6,082 bases of DNA from Thiohalomonas sp. (lineage in GTDB: Bacteria; Pseudomonadota; Gammaproteobacteria; GRL18). Position 1 is the stretch's first letter, and the number at the start of each line of letters is the position of its first letter. The stretch covers positions 1 through 6,082 of the forward strand of contig JAIVER010000081.1 in assembly GCA_023864145.1 (NCBI GenBank). Reading direction: 5' to 3'. The position numbers and the translations under genes are program-made. The notes below the pieces were generated by a model, which saw only the letters and a program-made list of their open reading frames with translations, was not told where the DNA came from and did no database searches. Positions 1-6,082 of this stretch are shown here, in pieces.

Positions 1-15
1 ACTCAATACAGTTTT

Positions 16-35
16 TCAGAATTTAAATATTCTGA
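16..35. repeat. AT-rich 7-bp inverted repeat
   Basis: TCAGAAT, a six-base spacer, ATTCTGA. A TTTTT run touches it on the plus-strand 5' side, so on the minus strand the hairpin is followed by A, not T. It does not fit an intrinsic terminator. The gene it belongs to may lie outside the window. Confidence 0.35.
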
Positions 36-57
36 GGTTGAGGTGTGCCTAAATGTA

Positions 58-70
58 AAGCAAATTGCTT
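58..70. repeat. Short inverted repeat AAGCAA/TTGCTT
   Basis: A 13-base palindrome with a single central base, in the gene-free stretch after purK. It is followed on the minus strand by a loosely T-rich stretch (TACATTT), so it could be a weak terminator for the purine transcript. Support is thin. Confidence 0.25.
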
Positions 71-122
71 ATATTTGATCTGTCCCAATTTATTGACTCT
101 TAGCTAACATAAACAGCCTTTT

Positions 123-142
123 GTGGGCAATGCCCACCCTTC
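123..142 (-). repeat. REP-like palindrome downstream of purK
   Basis: GTGGGCA, one base, TGCCCAC (123-137) forms a 7-bp palindrome. On the minus strand it is headed by GAAGG (142-138), a one-base variant of the GTAG head seen at 1368-1371. It lies about 40 bases past the purK stop. No T run follows on the minus strand, so it is a poor intrinsic terminator, although a stable hairpin here could still protect the end of the message. Confidence 0.45.
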
Positions 143-179
143 GAATCGTAAAGCAGAATTGATCATCCCTCAATGCCTC

Positions 180-1310
180 TTATGGTTTAGGTAATGCATT
201 CGCCAGGCGACGAGTTTCCTGTAATAATTCTGAAGTCGAATTACCCAGACAGGTAAAATGCCCCATCTTACGGCCTACTCTGGCTTCTCTCTTACCATAT
301 AAATGTAATTTAACATTTGGATTAGACAGCAGTTGCGCCCAGTCGGGTTCTCCATTTGACCAGATATCACCTAAAATATTAAACATCACCACAGGTGACA
401 GCAGCTCTACACTTCCGGCAGGCAGACCACACATCATTCTGACTTGCTGTTCAAATTGTGATGTTTTGCAGGCATCAATCGTATAATGTCCGCTATTATG
501 AGGACGTGGAGCCACTTCATTAATGAGCAGGCGATCATCTGTGGTATAGAAAAATTCAACCGCCATAATGCCGCAATAATCCAGCTTTTCTGAAAATTCT
601 GATGCTTCATTAATGGCGACATCAAGGATGCGTTTAGGTAAACTGCTAGGTACGGCTGTATATTCTAGAATGCCATTCACATGATGATTTTCACCCACTG
701 GATAACAGGTAATTTCACCATCATCTCCACGGGCTAACACCACTGAAACCTCAGATGCCAGATTGACTTTTTCTTCAAGTACGCAATGTACTGAACCCAT
801 AGTTTCAAATGCATTAATTGCTTCATCAAGATTATTAACTATAGCCTGACCTTTGGCGTCATAGCCAAAACTGGCTACCTTCAAAATAGCGGTACCTCCA
901 ATCTGTGTTAAGGCGAAATCCAGATCATCTTTTTCGTAAATCGGGAAAAAACGTGCTGTTTCAAAAGCATTATCAGCAAGAAAGGTTTTTTCAGCAATTC
1001 GATTCTGGGCAATTTCAACGGCTGCGGCTGAAGGTCTTACTGGAATGGTTTGTTCCAGTTTTCTTAATGTTTTAGAGGGGATATTTTCAAATTCAGTGGT
1101 GATGGCATCACAGTTATTGGCCAATTGTTCAATTGCCCAGTGATCACTATATGAAGCATGGATATGCTCATCCGCAATTCTACCTGCCGGGCTATCTGGA
1201 TCGGGATCGAGCACAATCACATGATAACCCATGGCATGTGCCTCCATAACAAACATTCTTCCCAGCTGACCACCACCGAGCATACCCAGAGTTTTTCCTG
1301 GCAGGATCAT
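180..1310 (-). CDS. purK: N5-carboxyaminoimidazole ribonucleotide synthase
   Basis: PurK uses ATP and bicarbonate to carboxylate AIR to N5-CAIR in the cytoplasm; PurE then rearranges it to CAIR. The protein has 376 residues, in the normal range and complete. Visible parts are the N-terminal GMLGGGQLGRM (9-19), TEFENIP (72-78), the ATP-grasp segments ILKVASFGYDAKGQ (142-155) and LEEKV (178-182), ENHHVNGIL (207-215), MAVEFF (249-254), the metal and substrate motif EVAPRPHNSGHYT (265-277), and HLYGKREARVGRKMGH (336-351) near the C-terminus. In the mobile loop, usually GYDGKGQ, a Gly is replaced by Ala (A152). No stop or frameshift breaks the gene, in contrast to purE just upstream. The start at 1310 gives the family N-terminus and has a TGAGG ribosome site. 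REP-like units lie on both sides. It probably shared a transcript with purE. Confidence 0.96.
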   Translation of the reverse strand: MILPGKTLGMLGGGQLGRMFVMEAHAMGYHVIVLDPDPDSPAGRIADEHIHASYSDHWAIEQLANNCDAITTEFENIPSKTLRKLEQTIPVRPSAAAVEIAQNRIAEKTFLADNAFETARFFPIYEKDDLDFALTQIGGTAILKVASFGYDAKGQAIVNNLDEAINAFETMGSVHCVLEEKVNLASEVSVVLARGDDGEITCYPVGENHHVNGILEYTAVPSSLPKRILDVAINEASEFSEKLDYCGIMAVEFFYTTDDRLLINEVAPRPHNSGHYTIDACKTSQFEQQVRMMCGLPAGSVELLSPVVMFNILGDIWSNGEPDWAQLLSNPNVKLHLYGKREARVGRKMGHFTCLGNSTSELLQETRRLANALPKP

Positions 1311-1318
1311 GATACAAA

Positions 1319-1323
1319 CCTCA
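1319..1323 (-). promoter_or_regulatory. Ribosome binding site of purK
   Basis: TGAGG on the minus strand, eight bases before the purK ATG at 1310. The TGA at its head is also where the frameshifted purE frame ends (1321-1323), so any ribosome that slipped into that frame would stop on the purK ribosome site. This overlap is a by-product of the purE frameshift, not evidence of designed coupling. Confidence 0.6.
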
Positions 1324-1350
1324 TTGCTTGTTTATACAAGAGTCATAACA

Positions 1351-1371
1351 GGCGAATAAATTCGCCCCTAC
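1351..1371 (-). repeat. REP-like palindrome with GTAG head, upstream of purK
   Basis: On the minus strand GTAG (1371-1368) is followed by a short G run and a hairpin, GGCGAA / TTCGCC with a four-base loop (1351-1366). A GTAG tetranucleotide next to a short GC-rich hairpin is the hallmark of REP units mobilised by REP-associated tyrosine transposases. The core also resembles a GGGGCGAAT...ATTCGCC repeat I recall from other bacterial genomes, though I cannot check that here. It sits between the repaired purE stop and purK, 40 bases before the purK ATG, and accounts for part of the 101-nt gap between two genes that are usually close. Confidence 0.5.
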
Positions 1372-1411
1372 ATGATAAAAATTAATATATTTAGGTACTA
1401 GTGGCACTATA

Positions 1412-1899
1412 CTAACAGGGTAGTTCCATCTTAAGACGGCCTGTGCCTGTTTTTTTCTGAATGCCTGTAGTTTATCAGCTATTGCGTTATCTTCAACTGA
1501 TAGTATTGACGCTGCATACAATCCGGCATTGGCTGCATCTGCTTCTCCAATAGCAAAAGTCGCTACAGGAATCCCTTTAGGCATCTGAACAATAGATAAT
1601 AATGAATCCATACCCTTTAAATAACGTGAATTAACCGGTACACCTAATATTGGAATTGTGGTTTTAGCAGCCAGCATACCTGGAAGATGTGCTGCTCCGG
1701 CAATAATGCATTTCAAACCCTTTTCTCTTGCCTGCTATGCATATTGATATAATAAATCAGGTGTTCGATGTGCTGAAACAACGTTAGCCTCATAGGCAAT
1801 ACCAAAATCTTCAAGCTGTTGACAAGCATTTTTCATGACTTCCCAATCACTATTGCTACCCATCACGACACCAACTAAAAGTTTTTCTTTACTACTCAT
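1412..1899 (-). pseudogene. purE: Broken purE (N5-carboxyaminoimidazole ribonucleotide mutase)
   Basis: Class I PurE converts N5-CAIR, made by PurK, into CAIR in de novo purine synthesis. The reading starts at 1899 with [19 protein letters not shown] and keeps the GSNSDW (14-19) and SAHRTP (42-47) motifs. Codon 55 is an in-frame TAG (1735-1737). The frame resumes after it, but the family motif [11 protein letters not shown] is reduced to GAAHLPGM, three residues short (about 1690-1698). The rest is normal: [34 protein letters not shown]. Near the end one base is missing around 1430-1432. Restoring one A gives VLKMELPC and a TAG at 1412-1414, a 165-residue protein of normal family length. Without it the frame runs on to 1321 with an unrelated tail. 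An internal TTG at 1716 could start a fragment, but that lacks SAHRTP and the nucleotide-binding start. The ribosome site is weak (GTGGA). It is expected to be non-functional; consensus error is the alternative. Confidence 0.88.
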
Positions 1900-1954
1900 A
1901 ATAATTCCACAAAGCGTGATTCAAACTGATTGAAGTGATACTTTTTTTATTTTT

Positions 1955-1979
1955 AATTATCCCTTTGATAGGGATAATT
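1955..1979. repeat. Perfect 9-bp inverted repeat between fba and purE
   Basis: AATTATCCC, a seven-base spacer, then GGGATAATT: an uninterrupted 9-bp dyad, 55 bases upstream of the purE start and 37 bases past the fba stop. On the minus (gene) strand it is followed by an A-rich run, not T, and on the plus strand the T run lies on the wrong side, so it is not a standard intrinsic terminator in either direction. It could be an operator for the purine genes, an mRNA-end structure for fba, or a relic. It does not resemble the enteric PurR box. What I see is the dyad; the role is open. Confidence 0.6.
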
Positions 1980-1997
1980 GTTGATCTGATAAAACAG

Positions 1998-2015
1998 AAA
2001 GAGAAATAACTCTTT
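1998..2015 (-). terminator. Weak stem-loop just after fba
   Basis: Immediately after the fba stop codon the minus strand reads AAAGAG, a six-base loop, then CTCTTT, followed a few bases later by a short TTTT. The stem has only two G-C pairs and the T run is short, so this would be at best a weak terminator. Position is its main support. Confidence 0.22.
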
Positions 2016-2016
2016 A

Positions 2017-3081
2017 TTAAGAAAGCTTAGGATCAAGCCCGCCACTTGCATAGCGACTAATCATAGTTTCTAATGTTTGAATCTTAATTTTTGATGCATG
2101 ACCCGCAGTACCAAAAACTTCAAAACGTGCTTTACAAATACCCGACATCGCAGCGGTAGATGCTTTAAGGAATTTACGTGGATCAAAGTTAGCGGTATTT
2201 TCAGCCATGAACTTACGAACAGCACCAGTAGAAGCCATACGTAAATCAGTATCGATGTTCACTTTACGAACACCATTTTTGATACCTTCAACGATTTCTT
2301 CAACAGGCACACCATAAGTCTGACCCATATCACCACCATAGTTATTGATGATTTCTAACCATTCCTGAGGTACTGAAGAAGAACCATGCATAACCAGATG
2401 AGTATCAGGAATACGCTTATGAATTTCAACAATACGGTCAATACGCAGTACATCACCTTCTGGCTCTTTGGTGAATTTGTATGCACCATGAGAAGTACCG
2501 ATTGCGATAGCAAGCGCATCAACACCTGTTTCTTTGACGAAAGTCGCCGCTTCTTCAGGATCAGTTAATAACATATCCAGATCCAGCTTGCCTTCAGCAC
2601 CATGACCGTCCTCTTCACCCATCATGCCTGTTTCAAGAGAACCCAGACAACCTAGTTCACCTTCAACTGAAACACCACCAGCGTGTGCCATTTTAACCAC
2701 TTCAAGAGTGCTATTCACATTATACTCAAAGCTTGATGGAGTTTTCATATCTGCTTCTAAAGAACCATCCATCATGACTGAGGTAAAACCTGACTGAATA
2801 GAACGTAAACAGACTGCTGGCTCTGAACCGTGATCCTGATGCATAACAACAGGAATATGCGGATACATTTCAACGGCAGCTGAAATCATGTGACGTAGGA
2901 ATGGTTCACCTGCATAAGAACGAGCACCTGCAGAACCCTGCATGATCACTGGAGAGTCTGTTTCATCCGCAGCTTGCATGATGGCATGAACCTGCTCCAT
3001 GTTGTTAACATTAAAAGCGGGTAGACCGAAGCTGTTTTCTGCTGCATAGTCCAGTAATTGACGCATTGAAATCAAGGCCAT
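2017..3081 (-). CDS. fba: Fructose-bisphosphate aldolase, class II (CbbA type)
   Basis: This zinc-dependent aldolase splits fructose 1,6-bisphosphate into dihydroxyacetone phosphate and glyceraldehyde 3-phosphate, or makes it in gluconeogenesis and the Calvin cycle. CbbA-type enzymes often also act on sedoheptulose 1,7-bisphosphate. The protein has 354 residues, normal for this subtype. Visible parts are PAFNVNN (21-27), the HQDHG motif (81-85) with catalytic D83 and zinc ligand H84, VEGELG (139-144), IGTSHGAYK (194-202, zinc ligand H198), VMHGSSS (230-236, zinc ligand H232) and KVNIDTDLR (273-281), which binds phosphate and substrate. The frame is open for eight more codons upstream, but I place the start at 3081. 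The protein then begins [10 protein letters not shown] as in the family, and AAGGAG lies seven bases before it. It is the last gene of the carbon block. A TATAAT hexamer in the 100-nt gap upstream could give it its own promoter. Identity is secure; naming it fba or cbbA is a matter of taste. Confidence 0.97.
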   Translation of the reverse strand: MALISMRQLLDYAAENSFGLPAFNVNNMEQVHAIMQAADETDSPVIMQGSAGARSYAGEPFLRHMISAAVEMYPHIPVVMHQDHGSEPAVCLRSIQSGFTSVMMDGSLEADMKTPSSFEYNVNSTLEVVKMAHAGGVSVEGELGCLGSLETGMMGEEDGHGAEGKLDLDMLLTDPEEAATFVKETGVDALAIAIGTSHGAYKFTKEPEGDVLRIDRIVEIHKRIPDTHLVMHGSSSVPQEWLEIINNYGGDMGQTYGVPVEEIVEGIKNGVRKVNIDTDLRMASTGAVRKFMAENTANFDPRKFLKASTAAMSGICKARFEVFGTAGHASKIKIQTLETMISRYASGGLDPKLS

Positions 3082-3088
3082 TTTGGCT

Positions 3089-3094
3089 CTCCTT
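3089..3094 (-). promoter_or_regulatory. Ribosome binding site of fba
   Basis: AAGGAG on the minus strand, seven bases before the ATG at 3081. It is the strongest ribosome site in the window. It decides the start: the longer reading with MRIKRRAK in front would place this site inside the coding region. Confidence 0.85.
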
Positions 3095-3124
3095 TTTATT
3101 CTCAAAAATTAAACAAGTTTTTAA

Positions 3125-3130
3125 ATTATA
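3125..3130 (-). promoter_or_regulatory. Possible -10 element of an fba promoter
   Basis: A perfect TATAAT occurs on the minus strand 43 bases before the fba ATG, in the pyk-fba gap. It overlaps a 12-bp perfect palindrome ATATTTAAATAT (3128-3139). The hexamer 17 bases further upstream (AGTGCA) matches TTGACA poorly, and there is no TG extension. The surroundings are very AT-rich, so a chance match is quite possible. Confidence 0.3.
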
Positions 3131-3181
3131 TTTAAATATGTTGTCACTGCACTTATTGTAGAAATAAATGCGAAAAAATCT

Positions 3182-4633
3182 TTATTCTTTAAAATCAGGT
3201 TCAACTAACTCACCAACGGCGACAATCTTCATCGCATTGGTACCACCCATAACACCGGCTAAATCACCTTTAGTTATGATGACACGGTCACCATCTCTGA
3301 CAATACCACGACGTTTCAGTTCATCGATCACTTCCATATTCACTTCAGCATGATCGCTTGTTGTCACATCAAAACTGACCGGAACAACACCACGATAAAG
3401 AGTCACTTTACGACGCGTATCGAGATGACCTGTAAAGGCAAAAATGGGTATGCCTGAACCAATACGAGACATCCACAATGTCGTTGAACCTGACTCAGTT
3501 AAGGCAACAATTGCCTTTACCTTGAGGTGATTGGCAGTATACATGGTTGACATAGCAATGGCTTCATCAACATGTGAAAATTCGGTATGGATACGATGTT
3601 CAGACTGACTAACCTGTCGCTGTTTTTCTGCTTCACGGCAAATTCTATCCATGGCAATAATGGCTTTTTCAGGGAATTTACCGGCCGCAGTTTCAACAGA
3701 AAGCATTACCGCATCTGTGCCGTCTAGTACTGCATTTGCCACATCGAAAACTTCAGCTCGTGTCGGTATCTGGTTTTCTATCATCGATTCCATCATCTGA
3801 GTAGCTGTAATAACTACCCGATTCATGCTTCGAGCTAAACTAATCAGGCGTTTTTGTATCGGGGGTAATGAAGCATCACCAATCTCTACACCTAAATCAC
3901 CACGCGCAATCATGATTGCATCTGAGGCTTCAATTATTTCTTCAATACAATCCAGCGCTTCTGCGCGCTCAATCTTGGCGACTAGTCCACCATGCCCGCC
4001 AGCATTTCTAAAGAGCTTTCTGGCCAGATGGATATCATCAGCACAAAGAGGAAACGAGACAGCCAGATAGTCCGCTCCCATCTGTGCTGCTGTTTTAATA
4101 TCTTTTTTATCTTTTTTACTTAAAGCCGGAGCAGAAAGACCACCACCTTGTAAGTTAATACCTTTGCGATCGGATAGTTTTCCACCTACTACAACACGAC
4201 AGACAACTTCATGCTCTTCAACACGATCAACCCAAAAAACCAGGCGACCATCATCAACCAGTAGGTTATCACCTCGTTTCACATCATCAACGAGCGCTTT
4301 ATAACTAATACCGACTCGATGTTGATCACCTTCATCTTTAGCAAGACTGGCATCAAATGTAAATTCATCACCTTCAGCTAACTCAATAGAAGCGTCACGA
4401 AAACGTTCGATGCGGATTTTGGGTCCCTGTAAATCAGCAAGTACGCCAACCTGACGACCAAAGGCTCTTGCTCTTGAACGCAATTTCTCTGCACGAGACA
4501 AATGCTCTTCAGCTGTTCCATGAGAAAAATTAATGCGCACTACATCAACGCCGGCTTCGATGATCTTATCTAAAACTTTAGGATCATCAGTTGCCGGCCC
4601 AAGTGTTGCGAGAATTTTTGTCCGTCTAAACAT
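3182..4633 (-). CDS. pyk: Pyruvate kinase, PykA-like
   Basis: This enzyme converts phosphoenolpyruvate and ADP to pyruvate and ATP, the last step of glycolysis. The protein has 483 residues, close to E. coli PykA. Visible parts are the N-terminal TKILATLGPA (5-14), VRINFSHG (32-39, with R33, N35 and S37), DLQGPKIR (67-74), the B domain (roughly 75-165), VAKIERAE (218-225, with catalytic K220 and metal ligand E222), ARGDLGVE (243-250, D246), TATQMMESM (276-284, T278) and MLSVETAAG (310-318). The C-terminal domain (about 350-480) is present. K72 lies where potassium-dependent enzymes have Glu, so potassium independence is predicted from published family work. The start at 4633 is forced: an in-frame TAA sits directly before the ATG and the family N-terminus begins here. 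The ribosome site is poor, with no AGGAG-like match, so translation may depend on coupling or be modest. It lies between pgk (58 nt) and fba (100 nt). Confidence 0.97.
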   Translation of the reverse strand: MFRRTKILATLGPATDDPKVLDKIIEAGVDVVRINFSHGTAEEHLSRAEKLRSRARAFGRQVGVLADLQGPKIRIERFRDASIELAEGDEFTFDASLAKDEGDQHRVGISYKALVDDVKRGDNLLVDDGRLVFWVDRVEEHEVVCRVVVGGKLSDRKGINLQGGGLSAPALSKKDKKDIKTAAQMGADYLAVSFPLCADDIHLARKLFRNAGGHGGLVAKIERAEALDCIEEIIEASDAIMIARGDLGVEIGDASLPPIQKRLISLARSMNRVVITATQMMESMIENQIPTRAEVFDVANAVLDGTDAVMLSVETAAGKFPEKAIIAMDRICREAEKQRQVSQSEHRIHTEFSHVDEAIAMSTMYTANHLKVKAIVALTESGSTTLWMSRIGSGIPIFAFTGHLDTRRKVTLYRGVVPVSFDVTTSDHAEVNMEVIDELKRRGIVRDGDRVIITKGDLAGVMGGTNAMKIVAVGELVEPDFKE

Positions 4634-4691
4634 TTAGCATTCTACTATAAAAGGTTTCTGTAAATGGCGTTAGCAGCGAATGGCTCAATAA

Positions 4692-5870
4692 TTAACCTTT
4701 TGCGCGTTCTTCTAATATTGCCACTGCAGGTAGTTTTTTACCTTCAAGGAATTCCAGGAATGCACCACCACCAGTAGAGATATAAGAAACTTTATCTGAA
4801 ATACCATATTTGTCAACTGCAGCCAGAGTATCACCACCACCGGCAATTGAAAATGCAGGAGATTCTGCAATTGCCATTGAAATCGCTTTAGTGCCTTCAC
4901 CAAATTGATCAAATTCAAATACGCCTACAGGGCCATTCCAGACAATAGTACCAGCCTTCATAATAATGTCAGCCAATGCTTTTGCAGTGTCAGGACCAAT
5001 ATCAAAAATCATATCATCATCCGTAGTATCAGCAACATTTTTAAGTGTTGCTTCAGCTGTTTCGGCAAATTCTTTAGCACAAACCACATCGGTAGGTACA
5101 GGAATATCGCCGCCACGAGCCACAGCTGCTTCTTTAAGACTTTTAGCGGTTGCCACTAAATCTTCTTCATAAAGTGATTTACCGACATTATGGCCTTCTG
5201 CAGCAATAAAAGTATTAGCAATACCCCCTCCAACAATAAGCTGATCAACCACTTTAGATAATGACTCAAGTACTGTTAATTTTGTCGATACTTTTGAACC
5301 CGCGACAATAGCAACCATTGGAGGTGCTGGATTATCCAGCGCTTTGCCCAGTGCTTCTAATTCACCTGCTAATAATGGTCCGGCACAGGCTATTGGTGCA
5401 AATTGTGATACACCGTAGGTTGAACCTTGTGCACGGTGAGCAGTACCGAAGGCATCCATAACAAATACATCACATAAAAGGGCATATTTTTTTGCTAAAT
5501 CTTCAGCATTTTTCTTTTCACCAACATTAAAGCGAACATTTTCAAGAAGAACCACTTCACCATCAGCAATATCAAGACCATCAAGATAGTCTTTAAGCAG
5601 ACGAACTTCTTTACCCATCAGGCCAGACATGTGTTCTGCCACAGGCGCCATGGAGAATTCTTCATTGTACTCACCTTCAGTCGGACGCCCCAGGTGAGAC
5701 ATAACCATGACCTTTGCTCCAGCTTTAAGTGCCAGCTCAATTGTAGGCAATGACGCTCTAATCCGTTTATCAGATGATACTTTGCCATCTTTAATTGGAA
5801 CATTTAAGTCTTGACGGATTAGAACACGTTTCCCGGATAAGTCCAAATCGCTCATTTTAATAACTGACAT
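4692..5870 (-). CDS. pgk: Phosphoglycerate kinase
   Basis: This enzyme reversibly moves phosphate between 1,3-bisphosphoglycerate/ADP and 3-phosphoglycerate/ATP in the cytoplasm, in glycolysis, gluconeogenesis and the Calvin cycle. The protein has 392 residues, within the usual bacterial range, and both domains look complete. The N-terminal substrate domain shows RQDLNVP (19-25, with D21 and N23), R36, SHLGRP (58-63), ENVRF (110-114) and DAFGTAHR (139-146). The C-terminal nucleotide domain shows GSKVSTK (191-197), WNGPVGVFE (311-319), GGGDT (344-348) and the closing TGGGA (366-370). The start at 5870 fits the gammaproteobacterial N-terminus MSVIKM and has an AGAGGA ribosome site (5877-5882) six bases upstream. 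It is the first gene of the visible block, 58 nt ahead of pyk. In many relatives gap and tkt precede it, but the 212 nt seen upstream here hold no gene, so it may start a transcript. I found no convincing promoter. Identity is certain from motifs. Confidence 0.98.
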   Translation of the reverse strand: MSVIKMSDLDLSGKRVLIRQDLNVPIKDGKVSSDKRIRASLPTIELALKAGAKVMVMSHLGRPTEGEYNEEFSMAPVAEHMSGLMGKEVRLLKDYLDGLDIADGEVVLLENVRFNVGEKKNAEDLAKKYALLCDVFVMDAFGTAHRAQGSTYGVSQFAPIACAGPLLAGELEALGKALDNPAPPMVAIVAGSKVSTKLTVLESLSKVVDQLIVGGGIANTFIAAEGHNVGKSLYEEDLVATAKSLKEAAVARGGDIPVPTDVVCAKEFAETAEATLKNVADTTDDDMIFDIGPDTAKALADIIMKAGTIVWNGPVGVFEFDQFGEGTKAISMAIAESPAFSIAGGGDTLAAVDKYGISDKVSYISTGGGAFLEFLEGKKLPAVAILEERAKG

Positions 5871-6023
5871 GTAAATTCCTCTTTATCTATCTGGCTAAGT
5901 ATTTCTAGCTAGCTTAATTTTAATCATTATTTAAATTCTTTTAAATTGTTACTCATTGATAGAGCAACAAATTTATAAAAGTGTTTAAATAATAACTATA
6001 CCCAATCAACTTGAAAATGCAGG

Positions 6024-6081
6024 ATCGAACACTTGGAAATTATCATTAATTCGAGAATCTAATGATTTTCCAATGCTCGGT
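6024..6081. repeat. 58-nt imperfect palindrome at the right edge
   Basis: The inner arms TTGGAAA (6033-6039) plus ATCATTAATTC (6042-6052) face GAAT (6055-6058) plus TAATGATTTTCCAA (6060-6073). They pair over 18 positions with a TT bulge on the left and a single C bulge on the right, around a two-base centre. The outer arms CGAACA (6026-6031) and TGCTCG (6074-6079) extend the pairing with one mismatch. It ends at or beyond the window edge, and no coding sequence is seen in it. Its size and shape suit a degenerate miniature element or a large REP/BIME-like unit upstream of pgk. It lacks a flanking T run that would make it a terminator. Confidence 0.5.
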
Positions 6082-6082
6082 A

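Noticed and set aside
123..137. Palindrome after purK as an intrinsic terminator
   Set aside because: No T run follows it on the minus strand (the next bases are AAAAGG). The repeat reading fits better.
1158..1385. Plus-strand reading frame across the purK start and the purE-purK gap
   Set aside because: Mostly antisense to the purK N-terminus, with no motif or clear ribosome site.
1321..1716. A separate 131-residue gene starting at TTG
   Set aside because: It is the C-terminal two thirds of PurE read after the amber stop, with a frameshifted tail. It lacks SAHRTP and the N-terminal motif.
1735..1737. The purE TAG as a recoded sense codon (pyrrolysine or suppressor reading)
   Set aside because: It falls at a non-conserved surface position, usually Glu, Lys or Gln. 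The same gene also has a motif deletion and a frameshift, so decay explains it more simply. No other gene here has an internal TAG.
3082..3105. N-terminal extension MRIKRRAK on the aldolase
   Set aside because: The family begins at MALISMRQ, and a strong AAGGAG lies within the extension at the right spacing for the start at 3081.
3825..4070. Plus-strand reading frame opposite pyk
   Set aside because: Antisense to conserved pyruvate kinase sequence, low-complexity, with no family resemblance.
4905..5172. Plus-strand reading frames opposite pgk
   Set aside because: They lie antisense to a highly conserved gene and show no recognisable motif. They are by-products of its codon composition.
5871..6023. 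A sigma-70 promoter for pgk
   Set aside because: The region is AT-rich and has several TATAAA-like strings, but none pairs with a fair -35 at 16-18 bases.

Overview
The window reads as a piece of chromosome from a moderately AT-rich gammaproteobacterium. The main clues are the phosphoglycerate kinase, which follows the enteric-type sequence almost motif for motif from its [11 protein letters not shown] start, and a PykA-type pyruvate kinase. These are joined to a CbbA-type class II aldolase, the kind common in autotrophic and methylotrophic proteobacteria. A sulfur-oxidising or C1-using gammaproteobacterium is a reasonable guess, but the window has no RuBisCO or other diagnostic gene.

All genes lie on the minus strand, so transcription runs from high to low coordinates. 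First comes a central carbon block: pgk (5870 to 4692), pyk (4633 to 3182) and fba (3081 to 2017), with gaps of 58 and 100 nt. They give 3-phosphoglycerate kinase, pyruvate kinase and fructose-bisphosphate aldolase, which serve glycolysis, gluconeogenesis and, if the host fixes CO2, the Calvin cycle. After a 117-nt gap holding a perfect 9-bp dyad comes a purine block: purE (1899 to 1412) and purK (1310 to 180), the two enzymes that carboxylate AIR in de novo purine synthesis.

The main surprise is purE. It is recognisable from end to end but carries three separate lesions: an in-frame amber stop at codon 55, loss of three residues from the family's [11 protein letters not shown] active-site motif, and a missing base just before the stop that would have closed the protein as a normal-length PurE. 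The other four genes, about 4.8 kb of coding sequence, show no lesion. PurK, whose product is only useful to PurE, looks intact.

The non-coding sequence holds palindromes. Two short REP-like units lie on either side of purK (1351-1371 and 123-142). A 58-nt imperfect palindrome sits at the right edge (6024-6081), upstream of pgk. Smaller dyads lie at 1955-1979, 16-35 and 58-70. I see no tRNA, rRNA, CRISPR array or transposase gene, and no novel multi-gene system. The edges (1-179 and 5871-6082) contain no gene that I can support.
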